Shown here piece by piece: positions 43,798 through 55,039 of a stretch of DNA of 64,000 nt. How positions within the stretch are numbered: position 1 is the stretch's first letter; every line of letters starts with the position of its first letter. The notes below the pieces were generated by a model. It saw only the letters and a list, made by a program, of their open reading frames with translations, searched no databases and had not been told where the DNA came from. A program made the translations under genes and the position numbers. Origin of the DNA: Distichodus sexfasciatus (lineage: Eukaryota > Chordata > Actinopteri > Characiformes > Distichodontidae); assembly GCA_032718565.1 (NCBI GenBank), contig JAVGVS010000470.1, forward strand, positions 186,001-250,000, written 5' to 3'.

Positions 43798-44308
43798 TAA
43801 GGTTGGGTACTTTTAAAAGTACTGACCGAATGATGTCAGTACTACCGGGTATGGGTTCACGTCAAATCAAATGGTGCCAAATTTCGCTACATTCACAGGC
43901 TCGTCAGCAGCGGCGCTGCTTGAGGAAACACATCGTTAAACGTAAAACATGTCTGGTGGACACAGGCTCTTAAAGCTACAGCTGCAACTACAGCAGCCAG
44001 CATCGACATCGAGAACGTCGAATCTACGCCGTCAACAGAATTCCACTGCAGCGTTAGGTAATTAGCGATATCGCTGTTTTAGTTATTGTTCTTGGATATT
44101 TTTATCAAAACTGTAATAAATTTATATTGTAGTTGTAACCTAAAAAACATTTGAAATTAGTTTGGGGCTCATTTATTACTACTGTATTTTTTATCATGAT
44201 ACAAACCAAGTATTACAGATTCCGATCGAAATTAAGTTATTGAGTATCGGTACCAGCTTCTGGCACTGGTACCGATATCGGTTCAGATGTGAAAGGTACC
44301 CAACCCTA
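43798..44308 (+). mobile_element. Non-autonomous hAT element (short copy) with 8-bp TSD
   Basis: The 511-bp element lies between an exact 8-bp duplication, GTTGTGAC, at 43,790-43,797 and 44,309-44,316. Ends are taaggttgggtac at left and gtacccaaccct(a) at right, a near-perfect terminal inverted repeat. The right third (ttgaaattagttt..., gtattacagattc, ggttcagatgtgaaaggtac) matches the reverse of the element at 5478-6264, which is about 280 bp longer inside. No transposase frame. Confidence 0.92.
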
Positions 44309-44316
44309 GTTGTGAC

Positions 44317-44680
44317 CTACTGTCTTTGTTTTGTAGATCTTTCTGAATGAGAACATTCGCTAGTCACAAACACACTCACACACACACACACACACTGCTT
44401 GACCGATCCATCTCAAGTGCACCTTCAAACCCTGGTCCAATTTAATACCCATCCCTTCTTCCCCGATCAATGTCATTGTTATTCCCAAGACCAAGCGCAC
44501 GCCTAATATCATTCCGGAATTCCGCTGTAATAACCCTCAGAAATCAAATCAATCCTTCATTTCATCCCAAAGTCTGTACTTTATTCAAATCTGATCTCCA
44601 CCTTGTCCTTGGCAGCCCAAAATCGGCTATTTCCAAGAACTCCACCATTCCTGCCTAAAATCATTACTTTTTTCCTTCGT
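44317..44680. other. Unassigned sequence with a CA run
   Basis: (CA)n at about 44,371-44,395. No other element. Confidence 0.5.
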
Positions 44681-44915
44681 AATTTATTTCGGGACTTGCC
44701 ACGGAACGGCTAGAGAAAGCAAAAGAAGCAGATGTGACAACCGGACGGAGGGAGCTTAGCTTCGGAAGCAAGCAGACGAAGCGTAATGCGGCACAATATG
44801 TAATGTTCTCTCTGCTTTCTATAACAAAAGAAGCGACTCGGAGACGATGTGGAGTCTGGTCTCACGTGCTCTGGTGAGCCAAGAAAAGATTTCTCAAGGT
44901 TTGCCACATTTGCAA
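44681..44915. promoter_or_regulatory. Candidate regulatory island
   Basis: CpG-bearing block (gccacggaacggctagag, acaaccggacggagggag, gaagcgactcggagacgatg) with gcggcacaatatgtaatg at 44,789. No splice-flanked frame. Confidence 0.2.
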
Positions 44916-45179
44916 GCAACAATAATATTATTTCATGAAAGCTGTTAAATATGCAGCATTATAAGACCGTTCTTATAAGACAACATAAGTTATTATTAAA
45001 ATGTTATAAATACGCTATTGTATTGGTAGTCCTTTAGTCAAAAATGAACCTCTGTACTTTTGCCAAAAGTTGACTGATTTTCAAAACTCTTTCAATGCAA
45101 AATTTTCAAGCACGCATGGTTTAAAAGTGTAGCCACAAAAAGTCGCCATTCTCCAGAAGCCGTTAGTTACGGTTGCTGT

Positions 45180-45500
45180 TACCTCCACATGACAGACGGA
45201 GTATTATATGAAATCAAATAATCTTCCTCTCTCCAAACCATTAATACAACTCATCTCGACTGCCACGGCACAGGAAAGCGTCTTTCTTATTTCACGGCTT
45301 TTCGCGCAGAAAACGACAAGTCGTTTACGACATTTAGCCAACATCTGGCGTGGCGGCGACGTCCTGACGGATTGCGGGTCGCAAGCCTCGTGCCACCTGA
45401 GTAAATAACGTCGGGGACGGGAGTTAATTTGTTTAGGGCCTTCTGGGACCGAGTGATGGATGTGCGTTGCGCTCCACCAAGCCAACTGCTTGCGTCTGTG
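45180..45500. promoter_or_regulatory. CpG-rich candidate regulatory island
   Basis: About 320 bp with dense CpGs (ggcttttcgcgcagaaaacg, caagtcgtttacgacatt, ggcgtggcggcgacgtcctg) preceded by accattaatacaactcatc (45,238). Open frames exist on both strands but lack paired splice sites and domain-like composition. Confidence 0.28.
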
Positions 45501-45635
45501 TGTTGGTGTGTTTCTGCTCTTTGTTTACCGATCAACGATGACAATAATAATTTCCTGAGAAAAGATTTTGAAAATGTGGCGACTGTAAAGCGGTTATAAC
45601 ATATAGAGCCACCTTTTTTGAGTTAATGTTTTGTA

Positions 45636-45815
45636 GTTGGGAGCGTAACGGTTAGCGGGTTGGCCCCATCGGAAAGTTGTGGGTTCGAGTCCCGGATCAG
45701 TAAAGGTACCTCTGAGGTACTCATGAGCAAGGTACCATCCCCCGGCACTGCTTCCCCAGGCACTGCCAAAAAGATGCCCACTGCTCTTCCACAGATGGGT
45801 CAAATGCAGTGGTCA
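45636..45815 (+). mobile_element. tRNA-derived SINE, family A (copy 5)
   Basis: Good tRNA-like head: A box ggagcgtaacggttagcggg (45,640) and a near-consensus B box ggttcgagtcccgg (45,681). The body 'gtacctctgaggtactcatg' + agcaaggtaccatc follows, then gatgcccactgctcttccac and ggtcaaatgcagtggtcaca. The 3' third present in copy 4 is missing. Confidence 0.87.
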
Positions 45816-46650
45816 CACACATTAATCAAAAAGCAACAAGTAAAAACAAAAGTTTTGGTTGCTGAGGTCAATGTTACTGTAAAAATTAGCTTTTTATAAA
45901 ACTTAATCTCTATGAGGCAATTTTGGCTACTAAATCCTTCAAACACATAAAGAATCGCTCAGTAAGATGATGACATGCCAGCTGTTTTCACCATTTAAAT
46001 TTTTTGTTTGTCGCTTTTCCATTTCCCACTTTACCATTATTCACAAGACAATGATCACGGAACAGAAGAAATGATTTTACACACCATAAACCAGAGGCAA
46101 ATGAAACCATCTCGAGTTAGGAAGCGACAGACTGACATTGTAAAGTCGTAACTCGGTTACTGCGAGATGCAAAGCTACACAACCACAGTTTTTTCCGATT
46201 TTGTCCCAGTCTCCCAGCATCCTTTCTAAACGGGGCTGAACACCGACACTTGGGGGATTCATTAGAAAATAGTTTGCTAATATAGATGAATGAGCTGATC
46301 ATGTCCATGTTATTTTATTGACAAGATTATTATATCATTATATTTTATTCTATTATTATTGTTTAATTTTCATTATGAAACTCACTTCTGGTAAAGAATC
46401 AACTGAATTTTTTGCTCCACAAATTTGGCAGAACTTTGTCTATTTTAGTTTTTCCAATCTCAAAATTTTTGGGCTACAAATTGGTTTGCATGGGTGCCAC
46501 GAGATGTTGTGCTTTTAAAACGTCACAATATTTCTCGTCAAGGTGAAATGCTGTCTTAGGAAATAGTATGGCATTATCTTTGCATCAAAATTCTGAGCGC
46601 GCAGTGGACCTTTTGTGAGCGAAATCTGGCAAAACTGCACACGCTCTCAT
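45816..46650. other. Unassigned AT-rich sequence
   Basis: No recognisable element. Confidence 0.5.
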
Positions 46651-46654
46651 CCAC

Positions 46655-46818
46655 AACAACTTCCATTTTCCTCATTTCAGGAACAGTCTCCCTGGCAGCA
46701 ACTTGGGGTTAAGCGTCTTGCTCAAGGACCCAATGATGGTAGTGTTGGAGGTAGGGTTCAAAGCCACGACCTCTTGGTCCAGAGGTGAGCATCCTAACCA
46801 CTAGACCATCCCCACACC
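46655..46818 (-). mobile_element. tRNA-derived SINE, family B (copy 3)
   Basis: On minus: A box tggtctagtggttaggatgc, then acctctggaccaagaggtcg, B-box-like ggctttgaaccct, then gggtccttgagcaagacgct. Lacks the far end (cagacgctcttatcc) seen in copy 2. Confidence 0.82.
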
Positions 46819-47270
46819 AAGTTACTCATTGGTAGTTATCAAAACTTCACCTCCACCTCTACCTTTACTAAGAAAATCCCCGAAACCCTAGGGAAAGAGC
46901 AGTGCGCTGCATCGTCACCGGCATCTATAAATAAAGGTACAAAAAATTGCACCAGCTGACATTTCAAATCACCTTTGTTGACTTCCGGCACAGGGCCACT
47001 TAACGTCCGAACTCTCCAGGCCCCTGGCCACTTTCACAGCTCAGGGGAGCCAAGCGAGTCTCTCACTCTTTTTTTCTCTCAAGTATTTCTAGTTTTCTGG
47101 ATTTTAACGACTATCGTACTCAGATTTTAACGTGTTAGGGTTAGGGTCAGGGTTAGGGTTAGTGTTACTTAAGATGCAGTAACTGGGCAAGTTTGATCTG
47201 AACACGTTTAACCAGACATATCACTCGAAGGCAAAATTCACTTTATTTTGGCCATGTGATGCAAAAAAGA
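46819..47270. other. Unassigned sequence with an interstitial telomere-like run
   Basis: Apart from the TTAGGG run at 47,135-47,165, nothing is recognised. Confidence 0.5.
47135..47165 (+). repeat. Interstitial (TTAGGG)n-like run
   Basis: Four GGG runs in ttagggttagggtcaggg and the following ttaggg, with a ttagtg unit to close. Short enough to be a repair scar or part of the GT/TTAGG module family. It has G-quadruplex potential. Confidence 0.85.
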
Positions 47271-47785
47271 CTCCTCTCTTTTCTCACTGTGTCTCTCCCT
47301 CATCTCTTTCTCCCTCTGTGTATCACTCTATTCCTGTTTTTCGCTCTTTCTCTCTCATTCCTTATGCCTAATTTTCTCTCTTTTCTGTAGCTCTCTCTTT
47401 CTCTTTCCCCGTCTTTCATGACAGCCCTCCAACGCAAAGATAGTATGCACTTGTCCATGTGCGTGTGTGCATGTGTGTGTGTGTGCATGCTCAATGCAGA
47501 GCTGGGCAAGGATGCAATCCAGCACAGCCCACACACCAAATCCAGCGTGAGAGCAGAGAAACCGCACACACACACACACACACACACGCACGCACGCACA
47601 CGCACGCATCCTCACCACCTCCTCTTCTCCCTGCTGTAATGGAGCAGATTGTGGTTTAATTCAGAAACAAACAGAGCGCCGTCTCTTTAACAAACACAGA
47701 TAAGTTCTGGAGAGGTTTGAGTGACGGGACATAGATCCGCTGTTTACACACACACGCAAACACACACACACACACACACACAACC
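47271..47785. repeat. TC patch followed by GT and CA microsatellites
   Basis: TC-rich 47,272-47,410, GT-rich 47,455-47,490, (CA)n with CG interruptions 47,564-47,605, (CA)n 47,746-47,782. Confidence 0.85.
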
Positions 47786-48118
47786 AGAGCTTCTTTGTCA
47801 TAAGTATGTCTGCAGATCTAGAATCAGCTGTCATTCTTTAATAGTGTATTTTTTCGCTGCCGTTCCTAGCACTTGGCCAGCAGATGGCAGTGTCCAAGTG
47901 GTTTCGAAAGACTGAATCTTTTTAAGAATCTCTCACTTTTACGAAACTCCTAAACTTCAAGCGGAAAAAACGCTGTTGTCGTAAAACGTCCCTTGCCAAA
48001 TTTCATTAATAACCCATATTTTTGAAAGTTTCCGCTGTTTTCCGTAAAGAGGGTGCGGCGAATGTTTAAGAAGTCGATGCGAACGAGTCAACGCTGGAAT
48101 TAAAATGATAAGTGAATT
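47786..48118. other. Unassigned sequence
   Basis: No recognisable element. Confidence 0.5.
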
Positions 48119-48333
48119 AAAGTGAGTGCTTATTTGTCATTGTGAACTCAGCACAGCATACAGTGCACCACAACCAAATGCCACCTCTGCATTTGGCAGC
48201 ACCCGGGGAGCAGTGCTTGGTGACGGTACCTTGCTCATTAATGTCTCAGCGGTACCTTTACCGGTCTGGGACTTGAACCGGCGACCCACCGATCACGGGC
48301 CCAGCTCCTTAGACGTTATTCTACCGACTGCCA
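48119..48333 (-). mobile_element. tRNA-derived SINE, family A (copy 6)
   Basis: Nearly complete in reverse. The 3' end words 'tgagtgcttatttgtcattg' and tgaactcagcacag come first, then catacagtgcaccacaacc, then ggtaccttgctcattaatgt, then ggtacctttaccggtctggg, the B box 'acttgaaccggcgaccc' and an A-box-like ccttagacgttattctacc. Confidence 0.85.
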
Positions 48334-49180
48334 CAGAAAAATGCCCCTGAGCAAAGGTGGACACAGTTATTAGAGATTGGAATCTGCTGTGGTCATTCTC
48401 CTCTCGTCCAGAGACATTCGGCAAGATAAGTAACGTCCCGTCTGGAGAGAGCAGCAGCAGGGTGGACCTGTCTGCCTGAGCAAATCGGATTAATAATGAA
48501 AGTAACGATCTTAACCTCTCATTCTTCCTCTCCATCTCTCGCTCTCTGTTTCTGTCTCCTTTCAAATATATCTATGAAATTGACAGCTGCTTAAGCCAGC
48601 GTTCTAACTATAAAAAAGACGATCTAAAAATAGTTCTTTCCAGATTTATGCCATTTTTTCTGTTTATACATTACCTCGATAACCTTAACATTTTTGTCAT
48701 TTTTTAAAACCCATGATCACTGGAATTACTACATTTGTTGTAACTGGGTATTTTTTCAATCACACAAAGTATAATTTCTTGGATGTTTAATTTTTCCTTC
48801 AGCACGATTTATGCAATTTTTATTCATGCAAAGTCTCAACACTTAATATTCTACACTTAACCTTTTTACTGTAAAGCAGTGTGAAATTACATTATTTGTA
48901 CAGATACATTTTGCAATAGGTACGGTGATTTGTTGCAACAAGTATGCAAATACTATTCCTCGAGACTATGTTAAAAACACAAGAAAAACAGTTTTTTTGA
49001 AAGTGAAATATGGAGAATTTAGGGGCTACTCAGCGGCTCAACCTTTTTGCACAGTACTGTGATTATACATGATGCAAGTTAACGTGTAAAACAGGCACAC
49101 AGCACCATCTCATGGCATCATTCTGAAATCACTCACCAAAGCAAGACGTTCACTTAACGTACTGTGCAGACTGCCTACAC
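48334..49180. other. Unassigned, mostly AT-rich sequence
   Basis: On minus at about 48,480-48,390 a short open frame after a good acceptor (gatttgctcag) includes STLLLLSPDGTLLILPNVSG, but no GT donor in a usable place follows, so it is not called as an exon. Confidence 0.45.
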
Positions 49181-49388
49181 TTACACACACACACGCACAC
49201 ACACACACACACATACAGTACTTACTACAGGATTTCAGCTCTGACACAGATGTTAAATGACACAATAAAGTGCACAATGTACTGTCATGACATTTTTATG
49301 AATTTGTTATTTATGGGATTGGAGCTTCTAATAGGATGAATTCTCCTGAGTGTGAGTGATTTGGTGTTGGATGAATTGTATAGCGTGT

Positions 49389-49424
<36 letters not shown>

Positions 49425-49426
49425 TT
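49181..49426. repeat. CA and GT microsatellites
   Basis: (CA)n at about 49,185-49,213 and (GT)n at about 49,386-49,425, about 170 bp of unique sequence between. Confidence 0.9.
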
Positions 49427-49630
49427 TGTTTATGTGTTGAAGATTGAGGTAACGTTCCTAATTGGACGCAGAGGTATTTTCTTTCCCAAATTGTGTGGAA
49501 GTTCAGATGGATGTTGAAGTTGTTTGTGGAGCTGGTGATGAATAATTAACAACAAGACTCGATTACAGATGTTACACCAAAGCAAAGTGTAAGCTCTCTG
49601 AAGGTTTGTGTGTGCGTGAGTGTGTGTGTG

Positions 49631-49892
49631 TTCATGTATTTATCGCGTTGTGGGGACCTTTTTGTCCCCTAAAATCACTTTTATCTGTTTTTTTGGGCTT
49701 TGTGGGGACATTTGAGAGGTCTCCATGAGGAAAATGTGCTTGTTTTATTTGAGAAACTAAAAGAGGTAAAAGATGTGCTTTTGGTTACTGAGGTTAAGGT
49801 TAGGGTTAGGATTAGGTGTAGGTGTAAAATGATGTACTTTAGTCATTATGGGAGCCCATGGAAAGACCTCACAAAGACAGTAATACAAGACT
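49631..49892 (+). repeat. GT-flanked GTGGGGAC/TTAGGG module (plus)
   Basis: Lies between (GT)n runs. Order: catgtatttatcgcgttgtg, gggacctttttgtcccctaa, gctttgtggggacatttgag, gtgcttgttttatttgagaa, aactaaaagaggtaaaagat, gaggttaaggttagggttag, gattaggtgtaggtgt, cattatgggagcccatggaa, cctcacaaagacag, taatacaagact. Its reverse complement is present at 61,985-62,248 at roughly 85-90% identity by eye. The two ends are imperfect inverted repeats of each other (16 of 23 positions). No coding capacity. Probably a short non-autonomous mobile unit, class unknown. Confidence 0.75.
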
Positions 49893-49929
49893 GTGTGTGT
49901 GCGTGTGTGTGTGCGTGTGTGTGTGTATG
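49893..49929. repeat. (GT)n microsatellite between two modules
   Basis: GT run with GC interruptions that separates the modules at 49,631 and 49,931. Confidence 0.9.
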
Positions 49930-49930
49930 T

Positions 49931-50182
49931 TCTTGTACTTGCTACTTAGTGAGAACCAAAATGAGTTTTTAACCAGCAGAGTGAGGACATTTTTGGGAAG
50001 TGAGCACTTTTTTAGTGGTCCTCACTTATTTAAACTGCTTTTACAAAAAAATGCAAGTTTATTTGCAAAACTACAAGTTACTGAGATTATGGTTAGGGTT
50101 ATGTTTAGGGTTAGGTGTAGTCTTATTTAGATACAGTAAAATAGAAGTCAATGGACGTCCTCACTGCTATATAAGTACAAGG
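49931..50182 (+). repeat. GT-flanked TTAGGG module, second subtype (plus)
   Basis: Starts tcttgtacttgctac and ends tataagtacaagg, giving inverted ends CTTGTACTT/AAGTACAAG. Inside: gtgaggacatttttgggaag, gtggtcctcacttatttaaa, ggttagggttatgtttaggg, ttaggtgtagtctta, gaagtcaatggacgtcctca. Same layout as the preceding module with different sequence. A (GT)n run follows at 50,183-50,213. Confidence 0.7.
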
Positions 50183-50213
<31 letters not shown>

Positions 50214-50279
50214 CATACAACATTAAGATGTGTAGCAAGTGTGTTACCTATAGCTGGCTTTTACAGAATTAAACAAAAG

Positions 50280-51195
50280 CGAACAGAACAGAATCAAATT
50301 AACTCAACTCGACTCATTGAATCTGAACTGAATTACTGATCTGAACATTGTCAATCCAATCTAAACTGATCTGAAATAAGATGAAGACAATAAGATGATC
50401 TGAAATGATCTGCACTGAGCACAAACTGATCTGGGAATTGAACAGATGATCTGAACTAAACTCTTGTAAAATTAACTAAACATGAATAAGTTGATGCGAA
50501 CTGAACTGATTCAACTCTAGTCAAACTGTTCCAAAGTAAACTGAACATAAACTGATCTGAACTGAGCAGAATAAGCTCATCTAAAGTGAACATCCTTAAC
50601 TGTTCTGAACTGATTTCAACTGAGTATCATGAACTGATCTGAACCGAACACAAACTGATCTGAACTGAACATAAACTGATCTGAACTGAACGTAAACTGA
50701 TCTGAACTGAACATAAACTGATCTGAACTGAGCACAATAAACCAATCTAAAGTGAACATCCTTAACTGTTCTGAACTGATTTCAACTGAGTATCATGAAC
50801 TGATCTGGACCGAACATAAACCGATCTGAACTGACATAAACTGATCTGATCTGAACAGAACATAAACTGATCTGAACTGAACACAATAAACTCATCTAAA
50901 GTGAACATCCTTAACTCTTCTGAACTGATTTCAACTGAGTATCATGAACTGATCTGGACCGAACATAGACTGATCTGAACTGAACACAATGAAATGATCT
51001 GTAGTGATGTAAACATAATAAACTGATCTGAACTTAACATAAACTCATCTGACGTGAACATCATAAACTTATCTGAACTAAACTGATCTGAACAGAACAT
51101 AATAAACTGTTCTGACCTTAATAAACTGATCTAAAGTAAACTAAACTGAACTGAACTGAAGTGAACATGATCAAACTGAACTGAACTGGTGTGAA
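50280..51195. repeat. Tandem array of CTGAACTGAT units with ~150-165-bp higher order
   Basis: Basic unit is about 10-21 bp (aactgatctgaactgaacat). A longer distinctive segment, gtgaacatccttaactgttc then gatttcaactgagtatcatg, recurs at 50,587, 50,752 and 50,901, so the short units are organised into higher-order units of 165 and 149 bp. The array decays on both edges. Confidence 0.88.
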
Positions 51196-52015
51196 GGTTG
51201 TAAGGTCTTAGCTGCAGGTAAACAAACAGTACGGACAGAGCCAGACCAGTGTTTGTTCGGGGTGTTTATACTCAGTAAACATCACACACACACACACTCA
51301 AACACCCACTCATACACACACACACACACACACAGAAAACAGTCTGCATTTCGATGACAGGCAGACAGAAATGTTGTTTGAAGGCTTAGCGCAGATTGAG
51401 AGGTTTGGTCGCTAAAGCCCAAATATAACATTACACACACACAAACAAACACACACACAAACACACATAAACAAACACACAAGCAAACACACACAGAGCT
51501 CAAATACCAGCATGCAATCACTTCAAAGCAGGAACCTGTCCATACATCATTCAACACAAGTCTGCAATTACATGCACAAATCATCACACTCCTGCAAAGT
51601 GGAAACACACACACACTTCAGCAAACACACAATCAGAAACACGAACATATTCATAGCATAAACTCTGACATCCACACACACACACAACCTCAGCTCTCCC
51701 CTCAGGTCAGCAGCGCTGATGAGTTCGGTGATAGGGGTCGCGACCTCTCCCGCCCAGCATTGCCAGGCTGACCGGCTGACTCTGCGAGGTCACCGTCTAA
51801 CTTCCTGCTCTTCCTCGGCCTCATTTCCTGTGTGCCGCGCCAAACTCGCTCCCCGTCGAGCGCACAAACACACAGGTTCCTTTACTGAGCAGGAGGAGGA
51901 TGAATTATAGATGTTTCAGGGGACCTTCAAGGTCAAATTAAGGGTCAAATACCACACACACACACACACTTTTTACACTGCTAAGGCATCTTTCAAACCC
52001 AGATTAGCTCAGATC
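51196..52015. repeat. CA-rich stretch enclosing a CpG-bearing island
   Basis: (CA)n runs at about 51,284-51,333, 51,432-51,496, 51,605-51,620, 51,673-51,686 and 51,953-51,970. The island at 51,700-51,870 has CpGs and a good plus acceptor (ctctcccctcag, ending 51,712). The frame that follows closes after 21 codons and the other strand is equally open, so no exon is called. Confidence 0.7.
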
Positions 52016-52024
52016 TAAAAGCAT

Positions 52025-52655
52025 TAGGTTATTAGTCGCGATTGGCTAGGATTAGGGTTAGGATTAAGATGACATGTCTGAAGTCAAGATTAGGATATGG
52101 ATTACATTTAGGACCGGATTACAGTTAGGTTAACGAGAAGCGTTAGATGATGGACAGGTGATTACTGATTAGATTAGATTAGATCAGACTGAGGCTTATT
52201 TTAGGGTAAAGATTAGAGCTAGGTTTAGCTGGCTGTCAGGGTTAGAATTAGATATAGCATTTCTAGAGTCAGGATTAGACTACCATCAGGTTTACAATTT
52301 GAATTAGGTTATGGGTATGTTTTGAAGATTACAAGGGTAAGGTTTAAGAGTAGGAATTAAATCATGGATAGGTTTAATGTCAAGATTAGATCGTGGTTGA
52401 GGTTAGGATTAGGATTAGATTATGGGCAGTTTTAGAATCAGAATTAGATTATAATAAGGATTAGAACATGGTTAATATTAGAATATAGCTAAGATTGGGA
52501 TCAGGATTAGATTTTGTCATTCTTTAACAGCTAGGATTAGATTAAGGTTAGGTTTAGCGTCAGGACTAGATTATAGTACATGCAGAGTCAGGGTTAGATT
52601 ATGGTCAGATACTGTACATAATTTGGATTAGATTATAATTAGGTTTAGGGAAAAT
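52025..52655. repeat. Degenerate TTAGG/GATTAG array
   Basis: Dense ggattaga, ggttagg, ttagggt and gattatgg words at irregular spacing over about 630 bp. It looks like a decayed array of 6-bp-like units (TTAGGG/TTAGAT/TTAGGA) and not a true telomere remnant, since no uninterrupted hexamer run exceeds two or three units. Confidence 0.7.
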
Positions 52656-52974
52656 GTAGGTGCATTTTAGAAAGTCAGTAGACTCAAGTCGTACAAGTCT
52701 TGACATCTCACATAAACACAGGTGTGTGTGTGTGTGTGTGTGTGCGCGAGAGGGAGAGAATGACAGAATGCCTGAGGGTATCACTGTGGCACAAACGATG
52801 CTGGAAAGTTATTTTTACAATATATTTTTGAATCTATCAAATTGTTTTTCTTTCCTAAACGCATCACGGCCCGTTAAGGAGCTAACGGGCAAACGTGCTC
52901 ACGGGTGGTTCGGCAGGAACGGTTGCCGAGGCTACACCTCTAACCACGCTGAATTAAGCCCCGCATCCGCGGAG
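52656..52974. other. Unassigned sequence with GT run and a small perfect hairpin
   Basis: (GT)n at about 52,723-52,744. GCCCGTTA/TAACGGGC, an 8-bp perfect inverted repeat with a 6-nt loop, lies at 52,869-52,890. Confidence 0.5.
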
Positions 52975-53755
52975 TGGGAGAGAGGGAGGAAAAGTGGAAG
53001 AGAGACGGAAGAGAGGAGGAGGAGTGGTGGAGGCTGCCGTAACAGGGAGAGAAATGAATGAGGTATGCTTTGAAGCAATCAGCAGGCTGTAAAGATTATG
53101 ATACAGGAGAGAGAGGGAGAGAGAGAGAGAGGGGGGAGAGAGCAAAGAGAAGGAGAGGATCGTGGATGAGAGGAGCGAGGGAGAAGGAGCAAGAGAGGAG
53201 AGTGGATGAACGGAAAGAGAGGGGGACGAGAAACGTGGAGGGGAGGAAAGAGGGAGAAGGTGCGGAGAGTGGATGAGAGGAAAGAGGGAGAAGGTGAGGC
53301 GAGAAGAGGAAAGAGGGAGGCAGAGTGGAAGAGAGGAAGGAGGTAGAAAAGAGAAGAGGAGAGTGAATGAGAGGAAGGAGGGAGAAAGAAAGGGTCGGGC
53401 AGTGGAGGAGATGAGAGGAGATAAGAGGATAGTGGACAAGAGGAAAGAGGGATAGGAGAGGAAAAAGGGAGAAGGAGAGGAGAGTGGATGAAAGGAAAGA
53501 GGGAGAGAAGAGAAAAGTGGACGAGAGGAAAAAAGGAGAGATAAGTGAAAGACAGGAAAAAGGGAGAAGGAGAAGAGAGTAGACGAGAGGAAAGAGAGAG
53601 CAGAGCAGAGGAGAGGAGAAGAGAGAAAAACAGAGGAGAAGAAGGAGTGGAGAGGAGAGAAGAGCGGATGAGAGGAAAGAGAGAGAGAGGACAGAAAAGT
53701 GGAGGAGAGGAAAAAGGGAGAAGGAGAGGAGAGTGGATGAAAGGAAAGAGTCACT
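52975..53755. repeat. Polypurine minisatellite block
   Basis: About 780 bp of nearly pure G+A on plus. Units of the type gagagtggatgagaggaaag + agggagaagg recur (53,199, 53,267, 53,482, 53,728 and others), so it is a minisatellite and not only (GA)n. Long frames on both strands are compositional. Confidence 0.9.
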
Positions 53756-53773
53756 TAAAGTGACTTCATGACA

Positions 53774-54056
53774 TTCATTCATTATCCAAACCACTTAACC
53801 CCTATCGGGGACGCGCGGTGACCGGAGCCTATCCCAGGAACTACGGGTGCAATGTGGGGACCAAGCCTGGGCACGCACAGTCACACTCACATTCTCCTTC
53901 ACACATTACGAGGCCAATTTAGAGTCACCAATTTACCTATACTGCATGCTTTGGACTGTGTGAGGAAACCGGAGCCCCACGGCCGACCCGGCGCTCGAAC
54001 CCAGGACCTTCTCGCTGTGAGGTGGCAGCGCTAACCACTGTGCCACCGTGCCGCCC
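53774..54056 (-). mobile_element. SINE-like repeat, family C (copy 3)
   Basis: Reverse copy: attcattcattatccaaacc tail side, accggagcctatcccaggaa, gaggccaatttagagtcacc, gctttggactgtgtgaggaa, gctcgaacccaggaccttct and aaccactgtgccaccgtgcc. Internal deletions make it shorter than the copy at 31,583. No clear flanking duplication. Confidence 0.82.
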
Positions 54057-54600
54057 GAGGTGAAAAACTATAATGCATCTGGCAATTCAAGCAGTTTAAC
54101 TTTTTAAATCTTTTTTTTTAAATATTCTTTTCTGGCCAGAGAAGTCAACACTGACCAATTCTGGACCATGCAATAATTTTCTTTTCGATTTTTCCACTCT
54201 ACAACGCACCTGTTTCAACTCACGGAAAACTAAACTGCTGACACGTCGGTTGGACTTCAGTATGTTTCAGTAAATCATTTGTTCAAAAAAAGACAAAATG
54301 ACACGAACCATTTATGATTCAAATATTCAAATATTATCATAAAAATCATTTGTTTTTAGGGATTTCCGTTTTTAGTGAATTATTAGCCGTAATCATCAAC
54401 ATTAAAACAAAAAGGGTTGAAACATTTCAAACAGAAAAAGGACGATATATATGCTGTATAATAGATACATTGAATCAGTTCAATAGGTTCAAAAGAAGCT
54501 CGTTTGGGACTCAACTCATCTAAACGAGTCAGAGGTTGACGTTTTTACCCGAACCGCAACTAACCGAATTGAATCGTGAAACCGGCTCTTCTGCAGCATC
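54057..54600. other. Unassigned AT-rich sequence
   Basis: No recognisable element. Confidence 0.5.
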
Positions 54601-54905
54601 ACGTCCTCCTGCAGGGAGGAGAAACAGAAAGGGAGGGAGAGAAGCCCAGGAGGATGGAGGGAAGGTTTGTTTTGGCGAAAGAGTGCAGAGAAAAGCGAGG
54701 AAGGAAGGGAGGGAGGGAGGGAGGGAAGGTTTCTCTTAAATGCATTTCAGCCCTGGAGTGAGAGAAAGGGCCTCCTCTATATCTTTCTGTTCTTTCTTTC
54801 TTTCTTTCTCATTCTCTATCGTTTTCCTCTCTTTCTCCGTAGATATCTATTTCTACCTTCCACTCTCTCCCTCTCTCTCTCCCCATCCCTTCCTCTATTC
54901 AGATT
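54601..54905. repeat. GA-rich then TC-rich patches
   Basis: Purine-rich 54,610-54,730 with a (GGGA)n run at 54,700-54,727, then pyrimidine-rich 54,785-54,895 with a (TTTC)n core at about 54,790-54,810. The purine-to-pyrimidine switch on one strand within 200 bp gives weak inverted complementarity. Confidence 0.75.
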
Positions 54906-55039
54906 CATTGGAGCAGGTCGAGAATATATTTAAAGTTGTCAGGATGCCAAGTACCTACAGAACGAGGGAGCGAGAGTAAATGAGAGAGAAAGAAAGAGAG
55001 AGAGTGTAATCAATATCACCTTAGTACCCAGAATGCAAG

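Noticed and set aside
848..48333. tRNA genes at the A-box/B-box matches
   Set aside because: None can fold a full cloverleaf with an acceptor stem and CCA-proximal pairing; each is followed by a SINE body shared between copies.
48390..48480. Minus-strand frame after a good acceptor (STLLLLSPDGTLLILP)
   Set aside because: No usable donor after it and no phase-compatible link to the exons at 58-61 kb; could be chance.
51713..51776. Plus-strand exon after a strong acceptor
   Set aside because: The in-phase frame closes after 21 codons, the opposite strand is equally open, and no partner exon was found.
52954..53794. Minus-strand open frames of 232-266 codons
   Set aside because: Translation of a GA/TC minisatellite; two overlapping frames are equally open and there is no domain.
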